Shown here in pieces: positions 15,742 through 28,503 of a stretch of 64,000 nt of DNA (position 1 is the first letter of the stretch; each line of letters starts with the position of its first letter). The position numbers and the translations under genes were made by a program. The stretch is from Mactra quadrangularis (taxonomy: Eukaryota > Mollusca > Bivalvia > Venerida > Mactridae). The stretch lies in the NCBI GenBank assembly GCA_025267735.1, contig CM046309.1, forward strand, positions 28,218,702 to 28,282,701, read 5' to 3'. The notes under the pieces are model-generated. The model worked only from the letters and a program-made list of their open reading frames with translations. It made no database searches and was not told the origin of the DNA.

Positions 15742-18700
15742 AAGAAAAGATAAAATACAAACAACTATCCTCAAAATGACGCAAAGGTAATTCAAAAGTA
15801 AATTAACAATCCTAATGCATAAATGCAAATATCAGAAAAAATATGAATGAGATGGATGTAAGGCAAATAGGATAAGTTGAAAACGTGCATATCAATACTG
15901 CATAAGAAAAAGAATATGAACTCTGAAAATGCAGACAATTTAGTGGGCGAGGAAATCGATATGATATTCTAATATAACAGTATCATATTGTGCATTTTCC
16001 TATAAATCAAAACGGTGCATCATTATCCCTGCAATGAAGTTAATCTCATTCAGACACTATTTGTTTTTGTTATGACTCATTCAGAATTGTTCAAATCGGT
16101 CTCAGTTTGTTATAACGTGTCAACTTTAAATCTTGATGTAAAACTTACAAGTGGTAAACGTTTGGAGGGTAGTCATACTGATTAGTATATGTTGGCTTAG
16201 GCTCTTTCATTTAACATGCATTCCTACAATAACTACCAATGTGTGTTTGGCCAACATCCAAAGTATTAGATTAATGTAATGTATGCATACGTGACAAATA
16301 TGTATGCAGTGCATGTACAAGAAGAGAATCGTGTTTTACACAAAGTAGATATATCATTTACAAAAAACTTTCAGAAAAGTATTACCAACAATGTTTAATT
16401 TGCTCATCTGTTAGTACTTTGGCGCATACATCAACCTCGCTGGTTTTAATCGATTATGAGAACAGAAGTACTGTAGTGAGTATTGAAATCAGCGAGATAA
16501 TGATCAATTGAACAAAATTTAACAATAATGCGATTCGCTTATATTGATTAGTAAAATCAATTGCTACTTTCGACGAGTGGTTAGGATAGCCACTTCAAAT
16601 AAATTATATGTACTTTCTCCATGATAGAGGTTCGAGATTTCGAACGTAACTTTCCTTCATGCATCATTGTGCATGCCTACATGTAGTATTGTAACAACTT
16701 ACAAGTCAAGGACCAGCTATCAAAAAGAGTTTCTGATGATTTACAAACAGTAAATTTAACCACATTATGACGGTTTAATGCCGTTGTATTACTGCAAAAA
16801 GTACTTTAGAAATGTGACCTAATTACGTTGTTCTCGATGACAAAATAATGACGTTGTTTCTATAAACGATTAAATTAATACCATTTATTCTAATGACTAT
16901 ACTACATGTATATACTGTATTTTTCTTACTGCAGAAGAGAAAAATCAAAGATATTCCAAGAGCAGTGAAGTAAATCTTTGTATCGACTTAGAGTCATATA
17001 TATAGACGGATGCTTAAGGCTACAGAATGTTATTGAATAAGATGTAATATAGGAAGCCAATTTATCTTAAAGCAAAAAAAAACTGTCTTCATTTTCAGAA
17101 CTTAATTCTCTTTCGTATTCCAAACCTTAAAAATCACTTACACTTAAGATTTAACCGAGTAATGTATTTAGTCGGTCGTAAATCCCATAAATTTAAACAA
17201 TTAAAAATGTCCATTTTGCCAATGTCAGCTTTAATTCGCAAAAAAAGGTCATCGTTACGTGTTTAATCATAACGTCCCATAATCCAACGAGTGGTAATCA
17301 CGTGAACCAGAGGTGTTCAAACGTGCAATTAGGTCGAAAAGATGAAAGCATGTTATCTTTAGTTGACAAATGAACCAGAGGGAAGTAACTAGAAAACTAA
17401 AACAGCGACACTCAATGCAGTTTGGACAGTTCATAGAAATTAATCCGCCAAATCTCACGCGATACATTAAAGTGGAAAAGACATGTGTCCATATTAAATA
17501 CCTGAATCTGTAAACACACTATATACTATTGGTATATGCAAGCCGGCCAGCCGACCGAAAGGCTGGCACGATTCTGAACCAATGCCACTTTATTTATGTA
17601 TGCATACGGTGTCTTTGGTTCGGGTCCGTGCCGGTAACTTGTGGTGATAAATAGATAAAAAATAACAATTTTCTGTAAGTTTTCACTCATATAAATTAAC
17701 TCCAAGCCACTGTAAAACTTTGTTGCCAAGTCAACCATTCAGAATATATTAGAATAAATTTCATAAAACAGTTGAATGTCATGATGTATGACAATGCCAA
17801 TTCGTTCATGCTGTACAACGAAACTTAATTATAAACAGAATAATATTTCATAGAGGTATATTTGTTCTTTTGGAGAATCATGGAGTTCCTTCAGGAAGTA
17901 TTCAGTTGGGAGCTCATTTAATTACTTTTCGGAATTGCATAATTACACAGAAATGAATGTAATGTAGGATTATAAGACTTGATTTAGTACAACGTGTACT
18001 GTAACAGCAGACAATGTAAAAAATAAGTAAGAGGAATTGCTGATTAGTATGTTTACATTGTACGGTTCAGTTCAATTGGTGTGCGTACAAGAAGAAGATT
18101 AATTAGTCCATTTTCATGATGAGATTCATTGTAGTAATTAGCACTAACTCATTGCTAAGTAGATGAGTAATGAGTATTGAAGAGTGTGGAGAATAGATAG
18201 AACGCATTAAGGCAATTAATTACGGAATTCTGCCACGAAACGCTCGTTATGTCTCAATTATTGACTCGCCAGACGTAGCAGTAATTAGTTGGACGGAATA
18301 AACGCAGACATACGGTCAAGTTAGAGGTGTATTTATTACCGCTGTTTGCAGTCACTGATTGATAGAATAAGGCTTTTTCAGAAAATGGTACAGAAATGTT
18401 TGTAAATGAACGTCGCAGAGAATTAAACGTCTGGCTGAAATAACTGCGATGCTATTAGAAAGAAATGCACTGCCGATAATTCTTACGTTTAAATTTCTTG
18501 CACGGTGGTCGGTGGCATGCTACGGTGCAGTAAAAGAACGCAGCGTCCGGACTTCCGATAACGACTTTCAGCTATCACAAATTCATTACATTAACCCTTC
18601 TATACGAAATCTAAAACAAAATAATGATGACGAATGTCGATTTTCTTTCACAGAGGGACAAGTTTTCAACCAGTTGTGGAATATTATAAAAGTACTATGA

Positions 18701-18816
18701 CATAGTACTAAGTCACTGTGTCTGTAGCCACTGGCTATTCACAAACACTCGACTACTATCGAGGTTGATATTTGTCCGATGTAGTAACACTAAACTTGCC
18801 AGACATGACGGCTGTA
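15742..18816. other. Gene-free stretch
   Basis: No supportable gene. A segment near 18,180-18,400 resembles 12,180-12,400. The frame at 18,449-18,700 has neither splice sites nor a start context, so I do not call it a gene. Confidence 0.55.
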
Positions 18817-19045
18817 CCTGCCCCGTGTTTAGTGACTACTGTTAGCTAACGTTACGGATACGGGAGAACTCAATCCGAAGACAACTCAACCCGTGCAATA
18901 CTCAGCTCAGTTTGGACAACTCAATCCGTTAGTAGGAGATTGAGTTGTCTCGGGTTGAGTTGGCTATGGGTTGAGTTGTTCCGACACTTCCGTTACGGAA
19001 CGTATTGGAACGTTCAAGGTAACTGAACACGCCGCTGTACACTCA
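18817..19045. repeat. GTTGAG-rich palindromic repeat, copy 1
   Basis: About 230 bp, shared with 22,559-22,765. It carries CAACTCAA motifs in its left half (ACTCAATCCGAAGACAACTC) and their inverse in its right half (GGTTGAGTTG three times), so it forms an imperfect palindrome. The right border shared with copy 2 reads GTTCAAGGTAACTGAACACG. It resembles a small foldback transposon, but clear terminal repeats and target duplications were not resolved. Confidence 0.7.
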
Positions 19046-20300
19046 GTGGTGAAAAACACTGAGTGGGAGTACATGGCTGGGTGTGGGGCGCTAGTCAATA
19101 TATATAGGAAATTAAACAAAACTCAGAAAAAAATGCCTAAATACTTGGGTATGATTATGTAATTAAAAGTTAAACTATCCAGAAACACTTTTTAAGCAAG
19201 TCAGCCATCGTTCATGACTTTATTTGAGAAATATCATACAGTTGTCTATATTTTGTTGTTGGATAAAACATTGGCACGAGTTTTGATGTGCACAAATTAA
19301 ATATCGAGTGTTTTAGCACGATGTAATTAATAAGCAAATAAAAACAAGTAACTACATTTTATTCTACGACGCACTATATAAAAACAATATCGTATTTCGA
19401 TTCTAACATTAAAAAAACTTTCCCATGAACGAGGGAGAACATTTTAACATTTTAAATACAGATGACATAGCGTTCATTATTGAATGAAAACGCTCGTGTC
19501 CATGTTAGAATAAATGTTAAAAGTACTAGTTCACAGATTTGTTCTATATTTTCAAAATACCATTCAGTGTCTGTAATTGTGTCAAAAATTTAATTCTTGA
19601 TATTTTAGGACAAACTGACCTACAGATTGCTAGAAGTATACAATAAAAGTCACAAAAATGCAGTAAAAGTGTCTATACCGTGACATACGGGGTAGATTTT
19701 AACTCCATTAAAGACCATTATTTGTAGTTGTATGTCAATTTGCACTAAAATTGTCGTTATCAAATCACTAATTTCCCGCTTCAAAAAAAGTTTCCACACA
19801 ATTTTTATATTTTCAGAAAGTTGATGTTTATGTTGAAATCTGTAAATGAGTACCTTTAATAGACGACGTAAAACCAAAACAAAAACGGTGCACACAATAA
19901 GTGTTCTGTTTCCCATCGTACTGCTTCAGATATAAAATGCTGATCAATCAATCAGTAGGTAGACATAATTACCTTGTTTCTAGGTTATGTAATTCCTCTG
20001 CTTATTATATTGGCACGCATTTTGTGTTAAAACATCAATTGAAACGTGAGAAATGTTTAAGTAAACCTGTTAATTTGGTGATCTGTTTTCTAAGCCACGT
20101 CAAACATGACGTATTAGTTCCAGCGTACAAAGAAAATTGAAATAACAACAACAGTTGTGGGCCAATATTAAGACACGAAATTTGTACAGTATGATATTCC
20201 AGGTATGTGTGATAAATATTTGCAACAATACATGGTATCAAGTCACATGTAGAAGTGTACTGAACCGGTTTCATTTTTTTACCAGAGTGATTTCCCAACC
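19046..20300. other. Gene-free stretch
   Basis: Short overlapping frames on both strands around 19,650-20,340 are mutually exclusive and composition-driven. I see no gene or intact repeat. Confidence 0.5.
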
Positions 20301-20592
20301 AGCCCGCCCAGCTAGTTTAGTCTGTAGCATGCAAGTCTAACAATCGAGGGGTCGTGAGTTCGATTCTCAGGCGGCGCAAACTTCCGTGGAGCTCGATCAT
20401 GAAATAATTCCTTGACCATTATCCTATCTACTATCGATTCTTCATAATGTGGTACAGGTTTTTGTCAATGACGAAAGTATGCGACTAGTAACTGATTTGA
20501 GATTTAGCATTTCCAGGAACGGTGAGTAGATTGACTGAAAACCTTTATATAATTTATACAATGTGTTGCTATGGCGTTAAACCCAACCAAAC
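20301..20592 (+). mobile_element. tRNA-derived SINE, family 1, copy 2
   Basis: Head from AGCCCGCCCAGC, with an A-box-like AGTTTAGTCTGTAGCATGC and a B-box-like GTGAGTTCGATTCTC. The body shares TGACGAAAGTATGCGAC with the copy at 15,443. The 3' tail reads TGTGTTGCTATGGCGTTAAA followed by CCCAACCAAAC. It is more diverged in the head than the other copies. Confidence 0.82.
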
Positions 20593-22558
20593 ATGTTTCC
20601 CCGATCCAACTTAACCTCTACAAATACATAAGTGAACCGAGACAGTGCTAGCCGCCTATGGTAAATGCAATGAGAACTTGTACTCTATTATGACTGAAAT
20701 CTGATGCAATCACACATATCCTATAGACCGCTGTCGTATAGGACCTGTCGCTCCGAGATGGCCTTTGTGTCGACCATCATTTGTGCCACAGATCATCAAC
20801 GTAGATGATGTAAACGAGTTACTAAACCTAATGATTGCGTCATAAATATTATAAAAGAAAAAGGTCACCTGAACGTGAACCTTAGAACAAAATTGCTAGA
20901 TCTTAAATTTAGCGAGTAGGCAAGCGGAGTTTTTTAGATCGGGTTATAATCGGATTGAAATCTGATGTAGAAACCTAGTCTCGTGTACAATCACAGACAA
21001 ATACATCGCCTGGAAGTGATTACAATGTATACACCACTAGCCTTTAATGTATGTGGTTGTGGTAATTTTGTTACATAACAAAGTACTTGCTGGTATGCCA
21101 TATTGCATAAATTAAGCTTAATATTTCTCAACATTGTTTATAGATAATAATGTAGTCTTAATTAGGTATTTGGAACCTTGTTAATACATTGTTTGATGAC
21201 GCACGAGAATTAACGAGCTATAATTGATACATAGGTAGTGTTGCATTGTTTTGGCTTCCGTCGATAAGACAAACAACTTGATTGTAAACACGTCCTTGAT
21301 ACATGTAGTTCCATCATTAGCGTATAATTGTGTTTTTCTTCCCTTCATACCGTAGCCATGTGATTGATCTTGTCAAACTTATTAATGGCGGCGTCTAGAG
21401 CAAGCAAACATATATAGGCAACTTATATTAACAACGGTCATTTAACATCATTACATGTGCAAACGCTAGAGCAAAGCTTGCTTAAGCAATGGGTTGTTGA
21501 TTAAAAATATGATTACTTCATGCAACATATTATTTTCTTTTTATGACTGGTATTATGAATACCAATAGTATAGTATGAACAAGACACCATTAGCTATGTT
21601 TTCCTATCGTTCTTTAAAAGATTCCTACAGCGACTAGACTTAATAAGCGTAGAAACAATTACTGTGTTTGTTATTACAATTGATTCTAGCCAGATTTATT
21701 TTCTTAGTCAACAAAAGTGAACCAACAAGAGAAAAGGGAAAAAACAATGGTCGTTGTCTGTTCTTTATGGTCATTAAATCAAATAAAACAATGTAAATTG
21801 GATTTAACCAAAGTTTTATGCGTTTGTGAGGATAGTCTAGACTCCACAATCTCTTAAGGCAATAGTTCTGTCTAATTACCAGACAGCAGTCAACATAAAA
21901 CTCAGAATTTCTCTAAATTCTGTAAGTTCCACATAGAATCGATTTCTGTTTTCAAAATCATGATTCAGTTGTAGTATGTGACGCCCACAGAGCAAGTGTG
22001 CGGGAATATGTGACATTACCAAGTAACACTGGAAAACATCTGTCTCGACTTGCAATATTTCCTAAAATAGTTTTAGCTTAAATGTCTTCCAGGATAGTTG
22101 TCAGCGAACATAAGCGCTGAAGTAATTACATGTATATCATTGTAAAAACGACACAGTTAGTCATATGTTATGCGTTGTGATATGTACACAGTGAATGCAG
22201 AGTAAAATGGTGATAATACTCTGTTGGTAATAATTTGAACATGATGTTGTAAGATTTACAATGTATGCAGCAATGGTATGCATGTAATGTAAAGTATTTA
22301 TATACATGTAATTAACACGTATAGGAGTAATGTTCGACATTTTGTATATCTGAGGACATTAGGAATAGATAAAAATCCCGAAGACTCTAGCTTAATTACA
22401 ATAATTGAGTTATTCTTTCTATGGAAATTAACACCATATTTCAATCTTTTATTCAGTCATATTGCGCCGGTCAGTCGTCCAATTCACGTTCCAATTACAG
22501 GTCTATATATCTTGACGCATGTTTATACCATACAAGCACACTCGCCAGTGGTTGACAA
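20593..22558. other. Gene-free stretch
   Basis: Nothing coding is supportable. About 21,080-21,240 resembles 9,860-9,990: both contain TATGCCA followed by TTGCATA-like or CTGCATA-like sequence, and later GACGCACGAGA. Confidence 0.5.
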
Positions 22559-22765
22559 CTGCCCCGTGTTCAGTAACTACGAGTACGGGAGAACTCAATC
22601 CGAAGACAACTCAACTCGTGCATAACTCAACTACTAAAAGTTGGGACGACCCATTCCGTTTGTAGGATATTGAGTTGTCTCGGGTTGAGTTGTTTATGGG
22701 TTGAGTTGTTTCGACACTTTCGTTACGGAACGTTTTTAAACGTTCAAGGTAACTGAACACGCTGC
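22559..22765. repeat. GTTGAG-rich palindromic repeat, copy 2
   Basis: Second copy of the repeat at 18,817. It shares the order TACGGGAGAACTCAATCCGA, GATTGAGTTGTCT-like sequence (here with ATTGAGTTGTCT), GGGTTGAGTTGTT, and the right border TTCAAGGTAACTGAACACG. The middle differs by substitutions and small indels, so the two copies are old or belong to different subfamilies. Confidence 0.7.
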
Positions 22766-22793
22766 TGTTCTACTCGAAAATATGTAGGCCCCC

Positions 22794-22868
22794 ATTCTCG
22801 TCCCCAGAGTTTAGTAGCATTCTCAATACTAGTATTGAGAATCCTACTAGACTCTGGGAACGAGAATG
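22794..22868. mobile_element. Short foldback (near-perfect palindromic) element
   Basis: A 74-75 bp near-palindrome. Its centre is the 24-bp perfect palindrome formed by ATTCTCAATACT and its complement AGTATTGAGAAT. The outer arms are CATTCTCGTCCCCAGAGT and ACTCTGGGAACGAGAATG. It is bracketed by an 11-bp direct repeat GTAGGCCCCCA at 22,784-22,794 and 22,869-22,879, as expected for a target-site duplication. It encodes nothing and would need a transposase supplied in trans. Confidence 0.75.
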
Positions 22869-22879
22869 GTAGGCCCCCA

Positions 22880-25703
22880 GCGGGCCACAAACTCTCGACC
22901 CCTTTGACACAAGAATGAATGTTAAACCAGGAAGAATTAAATTTCTTGTACTATATTTATGTTTATTTCAGTCATGCTTTTATTAAATGATTGAGTTTTA
23001 GTAACAAAGTTATTAAATGTAATACACTGACATTTTGTGATACATTGCATTATGAAATCATGTTTTAATACAGAACTTATGATATAAAGACTATAGTGTA
23101 TAGATTAATGTTCTCATATACGGATAAAGGCCTTATTAGAGGATGGGTTTATTTTAATTGATTAGTAACTTGCACCATCCATCATTATAACATGTTTTGA
23201 GTGTAATGATATAAAACTATATTCCTGATGTTGCACTATAGGCACGCCCACAATATTTCAGCGTTACTGAACTTTTATTAGAATGTAATTTAATACTGCT
23301 GTAAGTGATGGGTTTAATTAAGTAACATCAATAAGTTTAAAATCAACCTTTTATTTTTTATTTCATTATATAACTCTAATTGCACAACAGTTTCTATTTA
23401 TTAAGTCATAAAGCATTTAGCCTGGATAATAATAATGTATAGTATAATGATTGTTCATATTAATTTTATTGTATCATTTTAAGGACATTCATTATTCTTT
23501 GGCTAAAGTAGTTGAGGTGTTTATCAAATACTTAACCGGTTTCTAGCTTAAAGTGCTTTTTTATAGACTTAATGTGAACATTTTATTAAATAATCAATTC
23601 AAAACAGAACTATTCAAAACTAGAGTGAAATCGGAAAATCTCGGGGAACTGCGTCAACACTCGATCAAGCTGAAGGGTGCGTTGTGAAGAGTTACAAATA
23701 TTTCAAGAGTGTGGGAGGGGGGATATAAATCTATTTAATATTTTAATAGCTTTATCATCATACACATTTTATCTACAGAAAACACAGAAACCACTGAGAT
23801 TTGTTAAGAATAATGTTCTTGTAATCTGGCAATCAAAATAAATATAATAATACATTTCCAGGTATTTATAGAACCTATCAAGTACAGACAAATACTCCCT
23901 CCCTCTACCTATGTCTCTTAATTCAAATATACAGTATGACCAGAAATGCCAAACCCTTCAAAAATCCGGAATCTTTAGAACTCCGATCAATTAGTTGGCT
24001 CCTATTTTTAACATTCAACAACCTAAATGAAGACTTATATAAGAAGTATGAAAAAAATTGGTTAGATTTGTAGATGTTTTCTAAAGGTCTATGGATTTCT
24101 AAGGTAAAACAGATCATCTGTCTACAGGCTGTCGGCATTAAACCCCCCCCCCTCAAATAAAATGCTATTATACACATATACAAGTAGAGACATGTAAACG
24201 TAACTTTCTTCATTGACGATTCATTAATATATTTTAATATGCAATCGAATAATTTACCATTTCTTTGATAACTATGACACAATTCTTGAAAATCACCCCC
24301 TCCCCAATAAAAACGCAGGAATCAGTCGAATTTGACCATTTTGTTCGAGATTTCTGATGTGTAAGTTACATATACCTTTACTATATCTATGTATATTTGT
24401 ATAAAATATGTTTTGAGGGGGGAACAGTTCCTTGCCGGCAGCCTGTACATCTCTCTCCTCTTTCAACATAAGCTCCAAATTTCCTACCTATAAGTATTAC
24501 CTGTGTGAATACATTGTATAATTGTGAAAATTGTAGGTGGCAGAGAGAGTGATATACATTCCATGTTTACTTGAAATGTAGGTTAAATCTAGTTATATGT
24601 TGTTGGATAATGGTGTTTGTATGTTTTGTTGTTAGAAATAGGCAATGATGTTGTGTTGTTTATGTGGTCTTAAGAGTTACAGTGAGACCCTATTATTGAC
24701 AATCTCCCATTAACATTATCCCCGCAATATTAGAAAAATAAACTTTGCTATTGGTATGGTTTTTCAAATGCCAATAATCCCACTAATAGCAGCCACATAT
24801 CAATACCAGCAAACGGAACCATGTGTACATTGTTTTCAATAACCTCTGACTGACATCATCTCTCAAGTTCATCAAACTGAATGTATCCAAACTTAACCAT
24901 TTACACGAAATTTCTGATGTAAAAAAAACTTTAACTACCAGCCATCTCTCAATATAGGCAAACTAAATCAATCTAAAGTTCACCATTTTTTTAGATTCTC
25001 ATTTAGATCAACTTCTAAATAATCGCCATCCCTCAGCATCAGAAAATCAAATAAAGCATGTTAAACAAATCCTGTTACGCAGTTTTCAATGTAAATAAAC
25101 CTACATGAGTCACCTCTCTTTAGCAGGTAATATAAATACTTGTAAACAAAAATGCCAGGAGGGATTCGTGTTTTAATGTTTTCACTGTTTCACTAAATAG
25201 CTTAAAAACAAATATACAACGTCATTAAATGTGTAATTTGGAAATAAGTGTTTATTCAAACTAACCAGTTTAAGCTGCAGTTCAGCGAAGTCCTACAACT
25301 AGCTGTTGAGTGAGGTTTCACTATATAATTATGTATTGATGTAAAACAACAGTGGCTGTATAGTAAACAAGTTAATGTTAAAAATATGTTGTTTTAATGT
25401 ATTGCTACATGTAGTACTAATATATATGTATTGTTAACTATATTCTGTCGCCAAGATACTAAGTACTTGATCATGATAAATTGCCAAGGTAATTGTGAAC
25501 CAAACATTTTAGATCAACATTTTGGGCTGCCTACTTCTTTGCATGTTTTGCCAATTCAATGATAATAAAGATAAAACTTGCTTTTACGCCGCTTTCAACA
25601 CGTTTTTGCATACTATAGTAGCGGTCAGTCGTCCTACGTATGATCCACTGGCGGGCCTAGATCTGTCACCTAGTACTTAGAACAAACTCTCGACAGTGAC
25701 TAA
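22880..25703. other. Gene-free stretch with diverged inverted repeats
   Basis: No gene is supportable. Around 24,116-24,185 and 24,375-24,455 two segments are imperfect inverted copies of each other: ACAGGCTGTCGGCA then a C-run and CTCAAA, against the inverse of TTTTGAGGGGGGAAC then GCCGGCAGCCTGT. This may be an old foldback element. The minus-strand frames here lie inside it. Confidence 0.45.
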
Positions 25704-25920
25704 GCCCGGCTGGCTCAGTTGGTAGCACGCAAGTCTACTGATCTAGGGGTCATGGGTTCGATTCCCGGGAGGGGCATACTTTCGTGGAGCTTGGTCATGA
25801 AATTATTTCTACGGCCATTCTCCCTCCTACCAATGATTCTAAATTATGTAGGGCAGTTGTCAGCCACTGACGAAAGTATGCGCTTAGTAGTTGGTTAACA
25901 GCTGAATCCAGAGATTTAGC
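25704..25920 (+). mobile_element. tRNA-derived SINE, family 1, 3'-truncated copy
   Basis: Well-preserved head: A-box-like GGCTCAGTTGGTAGCACGC and B-box-like ATGGGTTCGATTCCC, with pairing ends GCCCGGCT and GGGAGGGGC. The body runs to about AGAGATTTAGCC and stops, with no LINE-like tail. Immediately after the break comes AGTGGCTGACAAATGGCTC, which resembles another body segment, so this end may be rearranged rather than simply truncated. Confidence 0.8.
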
Positions 25921-26917
25921 CAGTGGCTGACAAATGGCTCACTTGATGATACAGAGGTATATGTAAGAATGGCTGTAAAAAAGAATAACGCATGACCATA
26001 CTCCAAGAAGATAGTTAGGCACCACCCTGAAATCAGATCCACGATCCCTGGATTCGTAGTGAGACCCATTACCGACTATGTTCAATGATAAACAAAGGAT
26101 TGAAAATATTACTTTTACTTCCTTTAAACGGTCATCGGAAATGAAACAAATCTGAAAAGACGTAAGATTTAGTCCTTCCAAAGATCTGTGTTTGATTGCC
26201 AGAAAAACATGGTATGGCAATAGTGTCTTTTAAATCAAACATTAAACATTACATGGACATCAGCATTAGAAAAAGTCTTGTTCCATCATCCACTAAGTTT
26301 CGATACCCCATTTGGACATTAGGTCTTTATCAAAAATATTGGAACAGATGATTGTATTGTACCCAATAAAAATGTTGATTTGTACACAATGATAGTGTTG
26401 ATTCATGAAACAATTGGAATACACTTCCCTGTAAAGGTAAAGGGTATGTGTTGTATATTATGGTGCTTTACATAGCTCTGACATGTTTGCATTCAGCTAT
26501 ATTGCGACTGACAGCCGACCCCCTGCTACCTTAGAATAGGTTACATTCTCTAAATCTTAGCTTTTAACCATCACTTGAAAATACTGTCACAGTAGGAGCT
26601 GACAACTGCTCAATACAATAGTAGAAAGAAGAATTACTGTATAGTAACTATAATATGATAATTTAGTCTATTCCATGATTCGAGCCTTCTAACCCTGAAT
26701 AGACTTCAAAATTCGAAACAGACTAAGTGTACCAAGACAAAGCTTTTATAGTGTTTATAATTTCACACAACTTCGAACTGATTTGTCATGATATTCAAGG
26801 TTGAATGTAAATCCATAAAATGTCAAACACTTCAAAGACAACTGAGCCTATACTTGTATAAGACACCACATTTAAACATAATAAAACTAATCGTGGAAGT
26901 GAAAACAATATACTTAC

Positions 26918-27149
26918 TATCTGGGTCTAACGACTTAAGCAAAATTCCTTCCAAAAATGTTTTCTGGCGAATGTTTGCTCGAGCATGCTGCTTCCAATCC
27001 CTACGTAGCTGGGCTTCGTTGTCGTAAAATCGAAATTTTCCTTGAATCTCATGATTGGATCGGTAAGTCATGATTTTTATAGACACGTCCTCATCTTTGG
27101 TTTCTTGGTTCATTAAATCTAGAAACACACACTTTATATAAACTTGCAT
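26918..27149 (-). CDS. First coding exon of an unidentified gene (unit A)
   Basis: A minus-strand open frame ends at a strong donor, A|GTAAGTATATTG, with the exon's last base at 26,918 (phase 1). Three in-frame ATGs are possible, at 27,149, 27,113 and 27,071. A TATA box at 27,133-27,140 predicts transcription from about 27,110, which favours the 27,071 start (MTYRSNHEIQGKFRFY...) or just allows 27,113. The peptide is hydrophilic, rich in Arg, Lys and Gln, with no signal peptide or membrane helix: AQLRRDWKQHARANIRQKTF then LEGILLKSLDPD. Unit B has the same exon with only three base changes in about 155, one of them altering the protein (Arg to Leu). The flanking intron is more diverged, which hints at constraint. 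I do not recognise the family and found no downstream exon. Confidence 0.6.
27133..27140 (-). promoter_or_regulatory. TATA box for the exon at 26,918-27,149
   Basis: On the minus strand the sequence reads TATATAAA. A TATA box of this quality would place initiation about 30 bases downstream near 27,110, just ahead of the ATG at 27,071. The site exists only in unit A; unit B lost it in a deletion. Confidence 0.45.
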
Positions 27150-28387
27150 TGGAACACACAATTTGTGACCAGAGCAAAGACGATCGGACGAACGAATTTC
27201 AAAAAATCACTTTGTCATAACACCGATACATTCCTCTTTGTATAACAAACTATTCTATACTATACTAACAACTATCTTTCTAAAAAATTTCTAAATCCAA
27301 ATACCTACGGTTAAAATCTGAAACTAATTCAGCGAAATATTCAACAAAAAATAACTATTCAATTTTCACTCTGTTTCCAATCCAAACAGTTACATTTTGC
27401 GTGTTTTTATTTTCCCACTTTTCTAATGCAAATTCATAAAACGAATGAGAAAAGTTTCTCCGTTTCAGACAAACAAATTTCGTTTTATTGCCAACTTTCA
27501 CGACGCCATGTCAGCCGAATTTGCTATACATTTGCAAAACTAATGACTACAAAGCTCGATTCATGGAAAATAAATCATAGCAATAACAGAATAGTCTCAT
27601 AGAATAGTACAATGCGAAAACCCAGCTTCCGAAAAAATATATATCTAATCCAGTTTCGTGGACTGCACTAGGTACTGAGCAGATCGCTATCAGTAAGAGA
27701 TTGGTTTAATTCACATCGGCATCCAACTTTACAGATGCTAACGTACGTTTCACATTCACTAAGAAATGTACGAAATACTGTCGTGATGTTGTTTGCTCAT
27801 AGCGAATTTCATTGCCTTACTATCGGCTTTCCATCCATAGTTTGTTTTCGGTTGACTCGGATTTTATCGTTGGCAATCAATGTAATTACGAGCAACTATC
27901 TGGTTCTCTCTCCATGGCATGGAAGTGATTTGAAACATCGAGCTTATACATAATGTTACATTGGAGATCAATTGATATTACGACCTAGTGCGTCATTCGG
28001 ATTTGTTTGGGTGTATTTATTTACATGTTATTATTGTCTACTCAGTGTTTATCATCGTAACTTGATGTGTGAAAAGACAAGATAGCTATCAGTTGTTTTA
28101 CGACCTATGTTATCGCCATATAACACCTCCCCTGGGAAATGGAGAAACATAGACAAGAATACGGGCATTCAGATTCCTACCCCTATCACATAGATCTACT
28201 GGCGTAAATATAACAATAGATGCTATTGTATGAATACTGAAGCACTCTTTGTTCATAGTTCCACGATTCTCCACTTGTAATGTATTTATGACCGGAATAT
28301 AGATTTACAGGATAATCTTAGTTGGTTGGGTTATTTTTGTGTTTTTCTCTATATTTTGTTTTTTTTAGTTGGTATTGGTTGCTTTTG
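27150..28387. other. Upstream region unique to unit A
   Basis: Non-coding sequence upstream of the unidentified first exon, absent from unit B because of a deletion there (27,076-28,671 by unit A coordinates). No further gene is evident. Confidence 0.5.
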
Positions 28388-28503
28388 GTCGGTCAGACGG
28401 TTTGTAGTCAATTCGCCCGTCCGTCGGTAGGTCATCCATTAGTCCGTCTTTCCGACGATTGCTCGTCCATCCGTCCGTCTGTGCGTCCGTCTGTCGGTCG
28501 GTT
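28388..28503. repeat. Degenerate tetranucleotide (CCGT/GTCC-like) low-complexity tract
   Basis: Repeating CCGTCCGTC, TCGGTCGG and TCCATCCGTCCGTCTG units interrupted by substitutions. Any open frame through it gives an artificial Arg-Pro-Ser-Val repeat, so I do not treat it as coding. Confidence 0.75.

Noticed and set aside
18449..18700. 83-codon plus-strand frame
   Set aside because: No promoter, splice or domain evidence; composition similar to surroundings.
24293..24478. Minus-strand frame of 61 codons with plausible composition
   Set aside because: Lies in diverged inverted repeats with C-runs, no splice sites.
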